Positions 23,956 through 36,835 of a DNA stretch of 64,000 nucleotides are shown here, one piece after another. A program made the translations under genes and the position numbers. Positions within the stretch are counted from its first letter, which is position 1. Each line of letters starts with the position of its first letter. The DNA is from Raffaelea ambrosiae. Lineage: Eukaryota > Ascomycota > Sordariomycetes > Ophiostomatales > Ophiostomataceae. The stretch spans positions 2,420,453 through 2,484,452 of the forward strand of contig PCDI01000001.1 in the NCBI GenBank assembly GCA_002778195.1, read 5' to 3'. The notes beneath the pieces were generated by a model, which was not told the origin of the DNA, searched no databases, and saw only the letters and a list, made by a program, of their open reading frames with translations.

Positions 23956-24551
23956 CTACTCGTCCTCCACCTCCTCGTCCCAGGCCTCCTTCTCCCGCTT
24001 GATCAGCGCCGCCATCTCCGCCGGCTGGAAGATGCTGCTGCCCGCGTCCGCCACCCGCGGCACCTTGCTCACCCGCTCGTCGTCAAACACGGGGCCAATG
24101 TTCTCCATCCACCGCTTCCGACGCTCCATAAGCATCCGCGTGTTGTCGCCAATGCCCGGCCGCGCCGTGCCCGCCCCCGACCCGCCGCCGCCACCACTGG
24201 CACCGCCGCCGCCGCCGCCGCCCGCCGCATGCGACCCGCCGCCCGCCCCGCCCGGCCGCTTGCCTTTCTTGGACTTGCCCATCGTCCGCGTGCGCTTCAG
24301 GTACGCCGAGTTCACCTGCCCGTCCAGGTCCTCCAGAATCGTCTGGTACTCCTGGAACGCCATGCGCTCCTTGACCAGCTCCGCCAGCCGCGCCTTGCGC
24401 GCCCCGTTCACCAGCATCTGCTCCCGCAGTCCCTTCTGCAGCAGCCGCAGCCGCGCCGCCACCTCGTCGTCGTACTGCCCGTCGTAGTCGGCCACCATGG
24501 CCGGGTCGGCCACCACGCCGCCATTGGCCGCCACCGCCGCCGCAGAAGCAG

Positions 24552-24583
<32 letters not shown>

Positions 24584-26835
24584 TTGGCGGCACCATGGGT
24601 CGTACCATTGGTACCGTTGGCGCCATGGGTGCCGTGGGTGCCGTGGGTGCCATGGGTGCCATTCGCGTGGGCACCACCGTTCGCGCCGCTGGCCCCGTTG
24701 GCACCGCCTGCCGTGGCCCCGTTCGCTCCTCCGCTACCACCACCGGCCCCGCCTCCCCCTGCTCCCGCTGCTGTGCTGCTGCCGGCGCCGTTCGCTCCGC
24801 TGCCAGCAGCGCCATTCACTCCGCTGCCTGCTGCCCCGTTGGCCGCACCGGTTCCATTTGCAGCAGCACCGCCCGCGGCACCGCCTGCTCCTGCCGCGGC
24901 GTTGCTCGGGTCTGGGAACGGCAAAAAGCCAATGTGCCGCAGCTCCTGCTTGATACGCTCTTCGATCTGGTTGTAGTCCAGCTTGGGATGGGTGGTCTTT
25001 TTCCACGACTCGGACGTGGATTCGGGCATGAACGTCGCCGGCGGCAACGAACGGTCGCCGTTTTCGCCATTGGCTTGGGGGTCGTTGTTGTTGTTGTTGC
25101 TGTTGTTGTTGTTATTGCTCGCATCGTTGCCCCCATTCATGCTGACGTCGCCGCCGTTCATGGATACGTCTCCGTTTGTGGCCGGTCCGTCGCCGGTGGT
25201 GGCAGGGGCGCGGTGCTCCGGCCGCAAGGCCTGCATCAGGCGGGCCAGCAAGGGGCCGACTGACAGCTTGGACGTTTCGGCCACGTCGTCGTTCATGGCC
25301 TCGATGGTGCCGCGGGGATGGTTGGGCGGCAGCTGCTTTTCGTCGTTGGGATTGGCGTCGACGGCCATGGCGGTGCCGTCCTCCTCGGCCCAGATGTCCT
25401 TGTAGTGCCGCTCGCCGCGCTTGGGCATGACAAAGGGTGTGACACGCTCGCCGCGTTCGCGGAGAAAGGCCAGGTCTTCTTCGGTGAAGTGGCGGAAGTA
25501 GGGCTCGATGTAGGAGGAGAAGGTGGAAAAGTTGATCTGGTTCGACGGCTTGGCACTACTAAAGTCCTTGTCGGGCGGGTTGCCGGCGATCAGGTCGGCG
25601 AGGTTGGACTTGGGATACAAGGCCACCGAATAAATGGCCTTGATCTCGTCCTCGGTCATGCCGGGCTTGACTGGGCGGATTTCGTAGATGGTCGGGTCGG
25701 GGAAGGTCGACGGGTCTTCGCCAAAGGTCTGGTTGGCGGGCATCGGCCGTGGCGGTGGGGCGCCGTCGTCTTCCGAGGACTCGGAGTCGGACTCGCTGCC
25801 GTCGGCCGTGGCGGCGGCGGCGGCGGCGGTAGCGGCGGGCTTATCGTCCACCTCCATATCGCCGGACGAGCCTTGTGCTGCATAGCGACGGGTAGAGTAA
25901 GCTGTTGTTCTCCATCCTGAACCCTTTGCGCTTCTGGACTTTTTCTTTGAGGAAGACATAATAAAAAAAACAAAAAAAACCCCCATAAAATACAATAAAA
26001 AGCAAAACGAAAGAGACGGGTATAGCAAAACGTGAGCAGAATGCGAAGAAAGAGGCCAACGCGACACCCATGCAATATAGCCAGAATGATGCTTTCAGGG
26101 TCGTCGTGACCAACAGAGCACTAAGGTATGACAATACAGGTACGAATATGGGCGCTATGTGAAGCTTGTGTTGTGGGCAGAAGACGTCGGAGCTAAGACG
26201 GTGTCATAACAACGTCATGGAGGGCAGAGCGACCGGCGGCGCAGAAGGAAGGAGCGACCGAGGACGACTCTTTCCCGCCATGGCCGTGCGGCGGCCACGG
26301 CGCAACAACAACAGCATTGTGCACCATCATAGACTTGCTTACCTGTGCTGGCTTCTTGCGCATGGCTGCCGCCGTCGGGCGCCTTTCGCTTTTTCTTGTT
26401 GGCGCGCCGTTGGTGGTCGTCGTCATTGGCGTCGCGCTGCAGGCGCTCGTCTTCGCGGCTGCGCTCGGCCGCCATACTGTCCATACGCGCGCGGCGGTTC
26501 TGAGCCAGCAGGCGCATGCCCCGGTCATAGTTGCTGCCGCGGTCGTCGGAGATGCCCTGCAGCCGTTTCAGGCGAGACACGATGCCGTCGATGGAGCGGT
26601 AGTCCGGGATCGGGCTGCCGGAGCTGGCGTCCACGAGATCGTCGTACGCGAGGTTGCGGAACGTCTCGAAGCGCAGGTCGAGATACTCGAGTTCTTGCGT
26701 CTGGATGTCCGGCAGGCTGGCCGTCGACGGCGCCGGCGGCGGCGGGGGGGGCGCGCTCGATGGTGTCGTGTTGCGCGACCGCTGGCGGGCCAGGGCGCCG
26801 CCGACCTTCTTGCCGGTGCCTGGACCGGCAGGCAT
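23956..26835 (-). CDS. ngg1: Ada3/Ngg1, adaptor subunit of SAGA-type histone acetyltransferase
   Basis: Ada3 links Gcn5 and Ada2 in the HAT module of SAGA/ADA complexes in the nucleus. Two exons on the minus strand (26835-26343 and 25916-23956) give 817 residues. The 426-nt intron has a GTAAGC donor and a TTCAG acceptor, and this join keeps frame. Exon 1 begins MPAGPGTGKK and carries RSRNTTPSS and a Lys/Arg-rich patch (RANKKKRKAP). The conserved C-terminal Ada3 domain is at about residues 640-760: DDEVAARLRLLQKGLREQM, ARLAELVKERMAFQEYQ and ILEDLDGQVNSAYLKR. Between them lie Asn runs and long Ala/Gly/Asn and THG repeats. The intron is long for this window and its branch point is weak; an ATG inside it at 25959 opens the exon-2 frame. 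Confidence 0.9.
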
Positions 26836-29223
26836 GGCGGGCAGGTTGTTGGTGGAAAGCGATACGGCCGAGCGGAGGGGGTGGTGGGGGGAGAGGGGGT
26901 GTTGGTTCCGATAGCTTAGGAGGAGGAGAAGTCCGCGAAAGGCTGCTGAGGCCCTTGGGAACAGGCCGGACGCCGGAAAAACAAAGAACACTGCCGCCTG
27001 GATCTACAGTACAGGAAGCTGGAAACAGCGTTGAGCAAAAAAAAAAAAAAAAAGGGCTGATCGTGGTCGCCGCGTCGGTTCACAAAACTGGCCGAGAGCT
27101 CGCAGATGATGGCATCGGGGACTTGTCGTCGCGCTTGTAATGGCAATGACGAGTGGGCTCCGTGCGCATGTCGGATAACGGAAGAAAGACGGGCCGGTGA
27201 TATTAGTAACCATGTACTATCAGATGATGGGGGCCACGGACAGACGACAGGGGGTCAGTTCTCTACGCGGCAATGTTACGCTGGCCTTGGTCTTGTGCTC
27301 TGCGCCAGGCTCGCGGAAGACTGCCAGATCTGGTTGCGCAAGATGCTGTGTCTGAGCCGCTGTCTTGGGCCTTGTCCGAGGAGAACGGCACACGGTTTCT
27401 CGGTGCTGACCACGGCAGCGTTGTCTACGAGTCTGCCTCGTCTGTCTCGTGTCCGAGCCGTTCCCAGCGTCTGATGCTCGCATTGGGACACGGCCACCGA
27501 AATTCAATGGGCATCCGCTCCCATCCAGCTCCCTGACAAACTGGCATGTGCTCGTGAGGCCGTCTCTGCGATCGCCAAGACCACAACGGTCGGCAATGGA
27601 CGCGGCCAAGCGGGTACGACAAGGAAGAAAACGGCATTCTATCTAAACGAAGAAGGGAAGAGGAATGCCGAAACAACGGGAAAGACGGCGAAGTCAAAAA
27701 GACGCACAGGGAGAAAAGAAAAAAGAGGAAAGAGCTGCGCATCGTCGAGCAGAGTTTCGCAAGACAAAGGTCGGGCATTCTGCATGTGCCCGAAACACTG
27801 CCTATGATTGGCTGTCGCCAAGCACCGGCCCCACATTTCGAACTGCCTTGCAGCTCTCACATGGGCAGCCCATTGGAGATATCCCACAGATGTCCCAACA
27901 GGCTGCAGCTAACCTTAATGATGGGACGTGCTCCCAACAAGACCGAGAGGCCAAGGGAACACGGTGGTAGTAGGCTGAGACCGTGGGACCTCGGATTCTG
28001 CAAGATCGAGGGGGGGCAACAACATACAGGTCTTGTGCCCAGTCTGCCGTGGCCATCCACAGCCATGGCAATGGCAAAATAGCAGCGCGCATGAGACTTT
28101 GTCTTGTACAACGGGCAACAAGAGCTGGACGGACATCCTGCACAGAACACGGCAGCCGGCCACCCCCGCCAGGATCTGACGTGCCGCCGTCTCGTGGGCA
28201 GCAGACACAATGCGTTGCGGCACGTATTGACCTGCCCGCTAATTTAGCGGCGACAATCGCGGCCTCTTTCAGAGCAGCAGTTCTCAACCGGCAGCGCAGC
28301 CATTGCTCGGTGCTCTTTCGTTGGGTCGCCAGGGACACTAGCCCCGTCCTGGGCTCTGGCCGATCCAGGAACCTGAGCCTGCAAATGGATTGCGCACGCG
28401 GTGCTTCCATTGGCCAATGCACCACCGTCAGTCTTCCGAGATCAGAGGCGAGAGGGCCCTGCACATGACGGGGGGCTGTTCCAGCGAGCAAGCATTGCCC
28501 CCGTACGGGCGACGTACACGGCATACGCTGTCCTCTGCCCCGTCTAGCCTGCCCGTGTCTCCCACCTCACGCAATGGCCAAATGGAGAAACCCAGGACCT
28601 GGCCAGCCCGCACCAGCTCCCGGCCGCCGATCTACATCCCCCATTCTCAACATGTGGCCCCCCTCCATGCGCCCACGCGACTGCTTCAATGGGTGTGAGC
28701 GAGAGGAGGGGGAGGGGCAGCAAGGCGAGCTCGTGTCGTGTCGTGGCCACTCGCGTGGCCCGCCTGTGGCTTGGGGACAGGTCTGCTTGCTCGTTCGGGT
28801 GTGCAAGGCCACGCTGGAGAAGGCAGGCGGCTCCAGATGCGAAGAGCGCAGACGAGTCCTGGACAGGGTCAAGCGAGCATGGTCCAGTGGCTGCTCGTGG
28901 CTGAGAGACAAACGGGCTTCTCCTTATATACCTGGGCTCGGTCTCGATCTCTCTCTCTCTCCCTCTCTTCCCTCCCCCCTTTTCCGTTCTTGTCTTTGTT
29001 CTGTCTTTTGTCTCTTTGTTCGTGCTTGTTCTTCATCCCGTTCATCTCGTTGTCTTGTGCTTCCCCAACTATTGTTGTGTCTCGTGGGACATTCCTTCCT
29101 TGTTTTCTCTACCTTTCTTCAACGGAATGGGAAGAGGATATAAAATCTTGTACTGACACGCACCCAACATCTTGTCTCCTTTCCTTCTCTCTCTCTCTCG
29201 CGTAACAGCAATGAGAGAGTACC
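26836..29223. other. Divergent region between ADA3 and BTA1
   Basis: About 2.4 kb without a convincing gene. An A run sits at 27038-27054. The last 300 bases before BTA1 are C/T-rich with a TATA-like element. Open frames on both strands lack recognisable domains. Confidence 0.55.
29139..29145 (+). promoter_or_regulatory. Possible TATA box of BTA1
   Basis: TATAAAA lies about 80 bp upstream of the BTA1 ATG, after a C/T-rich stretch. I saw no CACGTG phosphate-response site in the preceding sequence. Confidence 0.4.
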
Positions 29224-32108
29224 ATGGCTTCTCTTGGTGGTAACATTTTGCCCCCGGACGTGGACAACAAACTCCTCTTTGCCGGGCTGGCTGTGGTCCT
29301 GTCTGCTGCCATTGGCCTGACCAAGCTCTCCGCGTCTTCGGGCGGCCGCGGTGCCCAGCACGGCAACAAAACGGGCGAGGCCCAGCCGAACGTCGTCACG
29401 TCGCTCTTGCTGTTCTGCTACTCGTGCTTCATCAAGCCCCACAAGGGCGATGGAAGCGGCAGCACGCAGCAGGATGCGCTGGAGAGCTTCTACCAGACGC
29501 AGGCCGGCGTCTACGACGTGACGCGCAAGACGCTGCTCAAGGGCCGCGAGGACATGCTGGCCCTGGTGGCCGCGCAGCTGGAGTACCGCGCCGGCGAGGC
29601 GCAGAGCAAGGCGCAGAGCAACACGCAGAGCAACACGCAGAAGCGTGTTTGGGTGGATGTAAGTGCTAGACGAGCCACTATGCCGTTTCCTGTACCTCGG
29701 TGCCCACACTAACCCCCCCCCCCAGGTCGGCGGTGGCACCGGCTGGAACATCGAGGCCATGTCTGCCTACGTCGACGTCCCCGCGTTCTTCTCCAGCGTC
29801 TACCTGGTCGACTTCTCGCCCTCCCTGTGCGAGGTGGCGCGAAAGCGCTTTGCCCGCCTCGGCTGGGCCAACGTCCACGTCATCTGCGAGGACGCCCGCA
29901 AGTTCCGTCTGGAGGACTATGAGCCGGACCAGAAGGCCGCCGTCGTGGCGGCCTCGCCGGCCCTGCATGCCTCGGCTGCCGGCAGCGGCTTCTTTTCGTT
30001 TGACCGGCCTGCCCACGGCGGCGCCGACCTGATTACCATGTCGTACAGTCTGTCTATGATTGTGAGTGAATATGATGAACATGAACTCACACACAATCTG
30101 TTTCTCTTACCACCTATTTCTTCCCTTATCCCCTCTCTTTATCGTTCCCAACTAACACCNCCCCCCCCCCCCTTAGCCTGACTACTACTCTGTCGTCGAC
30201 TCCCTGACCTCCCTGCTTGCCCCCCATGGCATCATCGGCGCCATCGACTTCTACGTCCAGAGCAGAAACGACTACAACTTCCGCAACTACACCGGCGGCC
30301 TGGTCAATCGCCACACCAGCTTCTTCGGGCGCACCTTTTGGCGCTCGTGGTTCGACCTGGACCGCGTCAGCCTCGAGGCCGGCCGCCGCGACTACCTCGA
30401 GTACCGCTTCGGGACGGTGCTGAGCATCAACGCGCGCAACTCCTCGCTGGGCTCCATCCCGTACTACATCTGGCTGGGCTGCCACAAGAAGCCGTTCCAC
30501 CCGAGCAGCCTGCCGCACGAGGTGGTCGAGCGCATCGACGCCATGGTCACCGAGTCGCCGTACCTGACGCCCAGCGGCCAGTTCGTGCAGCCGCCGCCGA
30601 GCCCGGCCACGGCCCTCTCGCGCGCCGTGCAGCGGTCGGCGCCCGAGATCCGGTCCAAGGCCTTCCAGACGGCCATTGCCAACCTGTCGGCCCACCTGCC
30701 GCTGCCGGCCTTTTTCTACCAGAACCACCACTGGCGCATCTACTACGACGACCAGCTGGCCAAGCACACGCAGTTCCACGACGAGTACATCTACGCCTTC
30801 ACCTGGGAGGACACGCGCGTCGACGAGCGCCTGCTGCAGCTGGACGAGCACGACGTCGTGCTGGCCATCACCAGCGCCGGCGACAACGTGCTGTCGTACG
30901 CGCTGCAGAGCCCCGCGCGCATCCACGCCGTCGACCTCAACCCGGCCCAGAACCACCTGCTGGAGCTCAAGGTGGCCGCCTACGCCGCCCAGCTGCCCTA
31001 CGACGACTTCTGGCTGCTCTTTGGCGAGGGCCGCCACCCGGCCTTCCGCGACCTGCTCGTCCGCCGCCTGTCGCCGCACCTGTCCAGCCGCTGCTTCCAG
31101 TACTGGCTCCACCACGCGCACGTCTTTGCTGCCCCCGCGGGGGGCGGCCTCTACGACACGGGCGGCTCCAAGAACGCGATCCGCCTGTTCCGCTACATCA
31201 GCTACGTCTTTGGCTGCCGCCGCGCCGTGCGCGACATCCTCGCCGCCAAGACGCTCAACGAGCAGCGCGAGATCTGGCACACCAAGATCCGCCCGGCCCT
31301 GCTGTCGCGCCTGGTGTCGCGCCTGATCGTCAGCCAAGAGAGCTTCCTGTGGACGGCGCTGGGCGTGCCCAAGAACCAGCTGGCCATGATCGAGGCGGAC
31401 CACCGGGGCGACGATGCGGCCCAGGGCGCCTCCTCCGCGTACAAGCCCACGGCCCGCACCATCCGCTCCCATGCCGTCTGGCACTACATGGTCAACACGC
31501 TGGACCCCATGGTCGAGACCGTCCACCTGGCCGCCGACAACCCCTACTACTACGTCTGCCTCGACGGCCGCTTCTCGCGCCGCTGCCACCCGGACTACCT
31601 GGCGCCCGCCGCGCATGCCAAGCTGTCGCGCCCGGGCGCCCTGGACGGCCTGCGCATCCACACCGACGAGATCGAGGAGGTCCTGGCGCGGCTGGCGCCC
31701 GGCGCGCTGACCGTCGCCGTCATCATGGACAGCATGGACTGGTTCCCGCGGGACGACGAGCGCCCGCAGAGCCCGGCGGCCTCGCAGATTGCCAAGCTCA
31801 ACCGGGCGCTGCGCCTGGGCGGGCGCGTGATGCTGCGGTCGAGCGCGCGCGCCCCGTGGTACATGGCCGTGTTTGAGCGGCTGGGCTTCACGGCGAAGCG
31901 CCACGGCCACCGGGAGCCGGGCACGTGCATTGACCGCGTGAACATGTACGCGAGCTGCTGGGTGTGCACCAAGACGGGCCACCTGCCGCCGCCGACGCCG
32001 GGGATGGACGGCGGCTACGAGTATGGGCATGGGGCGGCGGCGGGGGGGTGGAGCAGCAGCAGCAGCCACGAGGCGGGCGCAACGGAGATTGACAAGCTTG
32101 TGATCTGA
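29224..32108 (+). CDS. BTA1: Betaine lipid synthase (DGTS synthase) BTA1
   Basis: BTA1 makes the phosphorus-free membrane lipid diacylglyceryl-N,N,N-trimethylhomoserine from diacylglycerol and S-adenosylmethionine; in fungi it lets cells replace phosphatidylcholine under phosphate shortage. Exons 29224-29658, 29726-30061 and 30177-32108 give exactly 900 residues; introns are 67 and 115 nt. A hydrophobic segment at residues 17-35 probably anchors it in the ER. The N-terminal half is a BtaB-like N-methyltransferase: the SAM loop VGGGTGWNIE begins at residue 146, right at the first intron, and VDFSPSLCEVARKRF follows. The C-terminal half is BtaA-like, the 3-amino-3-carboxypropyl transferase (AITSAGDNVLSYAL, IHAVDLNPAQNHLLELK, MDSMDWFP). 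This order, methyltransferase first, is usual for eukaryotic BTA1. One base (30160) in intron 2 is undetermined within a C run. Confidence 0.97.
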
Positions 32109-33844
32109 GGGGGGGGGGAGAAGAGACAAGCTGATGTTCCGGGCAGGGAAGAGAGGAGAAGACCATTCGGTCGACGGAGAAGGGCGGGAGGACCGGTCGG
32201 TGCTGGGATACGGATGGCGACAGGAGGACAAATCGGTGTTGAGATGCTTTGAGAACAAAAAAAAAGATCAGGTAGAGATGGCATGGAAAGATGAGAAGAC
32301 AATTGTGAGATGAAAAGACACAAACCGACACAAAACGACACAAAACACCAGGGAGAAATAGCAGAAATCAGAATGGTTCTTATACTTCTCTTATTCTATG
32401 AATCTGACACTTCATTCGCGAGACGTCGACCCGGAAATCCGGTCCATAAACTGACTCAGGTCAACTAGTATCATGAACTTTCTCACAGCACCTCAACTCC
32501 TCTGCAATACGACTGGTCCATTCAAAATCACAATCTATCAACCTTGACTGGACTGTGGACAGAACGCTGACTGATACAATCGTATGTATGTAACCACAAC
32601 TGATTCCCGACTTATCAAGGAGATGCAAAACGATCTCTCCAAGCCGGGCGCCCAGCAACGGGTTTGGTAGAAAATCCATCCTTCTCTGCCAGAAGCGAAA
32701 ACACGCGCATCAGGGGGATATAATGGTTTGAGAATGCGAGTGCCGATAGTACACGTCTAGAAGACGTGTTCGCTGGCAGGAGTCTTTGTCAAGACCAATA
32801 GAGATAACAAGAAAACAAGAAAAGAAAACACGAAAAAAACCAGAAAACACAGAAAACAAGAACAGGAAACAACAAAACAAGCATGATCCTACACAAATAC
32901 GATAGCCCGAAACGGCCAGATGCGGCGCAAACAGAAACAAGCACCACCTGCATGCTGGCACCACACACACCACACCTACCTCTTGGGACCCTGACGTAGC
33001 ATATTGGACGCAACTGTGTGCATCAATCGCGTGTTCGCGATCTGCAGTCCACGCGGGCGTTTCATGGATGGACAGCCATACGCAACCACAGGCAACCTTG
33101 TTGCCGGTCGTTGAGGGGATGATCGTCCGGCGCGGTGCCCTCCGTGCGAAGTTCTGTGTTCACCATCCCACAGAAGCAACCCCCCACAAGTGTCTGAAGA
33201 TCACGAGGTGTTCGCCGCTCCAGCACCAGTGGCCTATTGGCCGGTGTACGTGCAGAAAGATGCGTCTTTCTGCGTCCTTGACTGGATGATCGTGGTGCTC
33301 GCCTCCAACGATTTGCCTGTCTCGACACGCCTTGACTGGGGAACCTCTCGTCTCGAGTGTACGCCCTCAAGGATGATCTCGACGGAGACATCTCTCGCAC
33401 GTCGTGTCCACAGAGCGGCTCCTCCGCCGGAATGGGCAGGCGGAAGAGCCGACAAGAATCAAAGACACAGGAACGAAACAAAGAGAAAAAAAAAAGCCAA
33501 ACACACAGCAAGAGGAATGCAAGACCCAAGAAACAAGGCAATAGACAGCCAAGACCGCGGCAAGAACACGTCCGTCACTTGACCACAGGGTAAATGAAAT
33601 GCCCTTCCCCCCTCACCGACACGTCGCCAGGATCGCCATTTCGTCAGGTGAGAGGCCTCCAGACCAAAAAAAAACCATGTCCCGGTCTCGCGTGGCCCGT
33701 CCTGTCTTACCATGTGCTTGTGTCACCTTCTCTTTCTCTGACCTTTTGTTAGCTTCTTGTCGTTTGGATCTTTCCACACCCCCTCCCCCCTCACACGAAG
33801 GAAGGGCGTCAAGGTGATGCGTCGGCAGTGGTAGAAAAACATTG

Positions 33845-33848
<4 letters not shown>

Positions 33849-33884
<36 letters not shown>
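33849..33884. repeat. (GT)18 microsatellite
   Basis: This is a perfect dinucleotide run of about 36 bp in non-coding DNA. It is useful as a polymorphic marker. Confidence 0.98.
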
Positions 33885-33887
<3 letters not shown>

Positions 33888-36759
33888 GTGTATTTCTGGG
33901 TTTCCTAAGAAAAAAATTTGGCTCCTGTCAAAACCAAAAAAAAAGGAAAAAAAATTAGCGGCTTTTCGAAATTGGAGCCTCTCACCGCCTTCTTCGTTGG
34001 CGCGATTGCTTTGACATGAGCCCCACACTTGCTGTTCGAGTACCGCGCAGGTACCTACGTGAGTACTACGGTATAAAATCTCGTATCTTCCATACGGCGG
34101 TACACCTTTCTGCCTTCAGCCGTGCCTTCCTACGATGTTCGCTTGGGCTGTCGGTCGCGCCTTCCTTGTTGCCGACAAACTTTGGGCAACGGCCAATGCT
34201 GCCCACCGTAGTGTAGAACTCTGTAGAACTCTGTAGATTGCCAACGCAATTTTTCCAACGGGACGTTTTCTAGACAATGCCCAACCCATCCAAAAAAAGA
34301 CCAAAAAAAAGGCAAAAATGCGAACATCCATCGCCAACACACAAAACCGTGCATCGACAGCGAAGAAGGATCGGCTCTGCAATGCCACGGCGTTGCCGCA
34401 CGCGGCGAGTAGACGCTGGACGGCCAGCACCGATTCAGACCAGACCTCAATATCCGGTTTTCACCATTTCTTCTACTATGTACGTAGCAGTTACGAGGTG
34501 TTCCCTTCCTCCTTCTCCCGACCTTCCTTTCTGTGCACCCACCTGGATCGGCGCCCTGGGGGGGGCCGATCTGGGCTCCTTCGCTCCCACACACACGAGA
34601 GGGAGAGAGAGAGAGAGAGAGAGACAAAAATAAAAATAAAAAGTTGGCCGAGTCTGCCCATTGCTGTGTCGATGTTGGCAGCCTGTACCAAGGGAAGCGC
34701 CGTTTCATGCACCACGGGCCACGGCTTCATTTCGTGCTGGGTAGGGAGAGCAAGGAAGATGCAGAAGAGAACCCTGTCCCCGTTAGGTTTGTTTGCGCCC
34801 CCCCCCCCCCCCCCTTTCGTGATTGCCGTGCTAAGCCGCTAACTCAAACAGCTATCCAGAAGGGGAAATTAAACGAACCGCCGTTTCAACCAGGGTCCAG
34901 CACAGTTTGGGCAGTTTGCGTTGATTAACTATTACTTGCAGCCCCAACAATCGATTGGCTTGCATGTCTGTGTGTGCGTTGCCATGGTGGGTGGTGTGCG
35001 TGTAACGAGTACTTGACGCGACGCCGTTTTCTGTGCTAGGAGATACAGACTCGTACTCGTAGTACGTGCAGAAAACGAGTCACGAGAAAGAAGGGCCATT
35101 TCGCCAGATGTCACGGCCCGTGCTTGGTCCTGTGTGCAGGCTCGCACCCCTTTGACACCGCTGCCCATGCTATCTCGCTGCCCGTGCGCAGAACTGCAAA
35201 TCACAGCCAAATCACCGCAATACGAGTACAGGCAGCACGACATGGTCTGAGGCGCCGGGGCGTGTGCTAAACCAAGGTTGGGAATATTCTGGAAGAGCTG
35301 GCCTGCCCGCTGGGGGCTAAACGCATCCCTACGCACATTGCCGGCCACGGCAAGGTGGCAGACATTGCTCTGCCTCAGCATGGCTTAATCTGGCTCGGCC
35401 TGGCTCAACCTGGCTCAGTCTACGGTGTAGTTAGCTCTAAACGCACGACGTGGCGCCTTCGGCTTGTCCTTGTCCCCGTCCCGATTTTTCTCTGGCACGG
35501 CCAAAACATCGCTGGTCTCACATCTGCTGCCCACGGGACGGCCACGGAAGAATGCCCGGGATGCAGTATGATGAGACGTGGTCGCGTTGTTGTCCACAGC
35601 CGGGCACCTCAGGGCGAAGAAGATGACGGGCAGCACCAACGCACTAGTTGACAACAACCTCGGCCACTGACGCAACGCCCCTGTGATGTGCCATTCGCGT
35701 TTCCTCGGACCCCAACCGAATACCGGCTAGCACGCCAAAATTGCCAACGCATAGACGCGAAATGTTATCAACACCGTACAGTCAGTCCTGTCTTGCCTCA
35801 TTTCGTTAGGGGTGTGCGGCGTGGTTCGAAAGCACTGGATGGAACATGGTCTCTGGCCGTGTCTTCTGGTTGTCTGTCTGGGGGAGGCATACGAGGGCGG
35901 CAGTACACGGTACTCCAGCCATAACACCCCAGCAACACTCTCATGCCGAACCAGAAGACGGGACGATCTTGCCATGGACCGCCCACTCGCGTAGTGTGGT
36001 TTCGACCCCAACTCAACGTGGCCGGCCAGCTGCCTGCTTCAGAAACACAGCCGACGGTCGAACCGGAAATTTGCTGCCAAACTTGCTGAGAAGCCTATCA
36101 CCATATGCCGAGCTCCAAGCCCCAACGGCGCTTGTCTAATTTCTGAGACCTTTTCTCTCTCTCCCCTCACCTTCCTCTGCTCGTATCGCCGCCGTGCCTG
36201 TCAAACCCGCAGGGAGCAGGAACCTGGCGAGCAAGAACCTAAAGGAGCGCGCACACCTTTGACCGTTTCGGTGAGCTAGGCCTGGTTGGCTGCTCGTACT
36301 TGGCTACTGCCCGTTTTTCTATGGCGGTAGCCCTGTCTCCACAGACTAGGACAACCACACCACGCACTAGGGGCGGAAAGCCATCGTCCGGCTTGCCCAC
36401 TGCCCACAATCCTGCCAGACTGCTACGCTCTTGAGATATCTTACACGCCCAGAAAAAGAGCAAGGCAATCTTCGGCGACTTACACACGCGATGCAGACAG
36501 TGTGCCTACTAGTTAGTGTACTCCGTACGTACCAGTGTACAGAAGATGCATGCCACCCGCCAATGTGTCTTGCTGGTTGCTGGTGGCCCTCTCTTCTTGA
36601 CTGCTTCGTATCGTACTGACTCTCTTGACCGCCAGAAAGAAAATGGCCGGATTCTCAACCCTGTCTGAGTGTCATCGAGGCTACCACCATGTTTTTTCAG
36701 CCGCGTGTTCTCATTTTTACCGTCTCTCGCTGCGTTGCTCCCGCTGTCAACAAGCCTCT

Positions 36760-36835
36760 AGTTTTTTTTTTCCTTTTTTTTCCTTTTTTTCTTTCTTTTT
36801 TTTTCTTTTTTTTTTCCTGTTTTTTTTTTTTCTAT
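36760..36835. repeat. T-rich low-complexity tract
   Basis: About 75 bases consist almost only of T with scattered C. It is non-coding. Confidence 0.9.

Noticed and set aside
23674..25263. A 529-codon plus-strand frame opposite ADA3
   Set aside because: It has no domain and lies exactly opposite the Ala/Gly-rich ADA3 exon.
30177..32258. A frame of about 700 codons on the minus strand opposite BTA1
   Set aside because: Same cause: third-position GC bias of the real gene keeps antisense stops rare. It even crosses the intron and the undetermined base.
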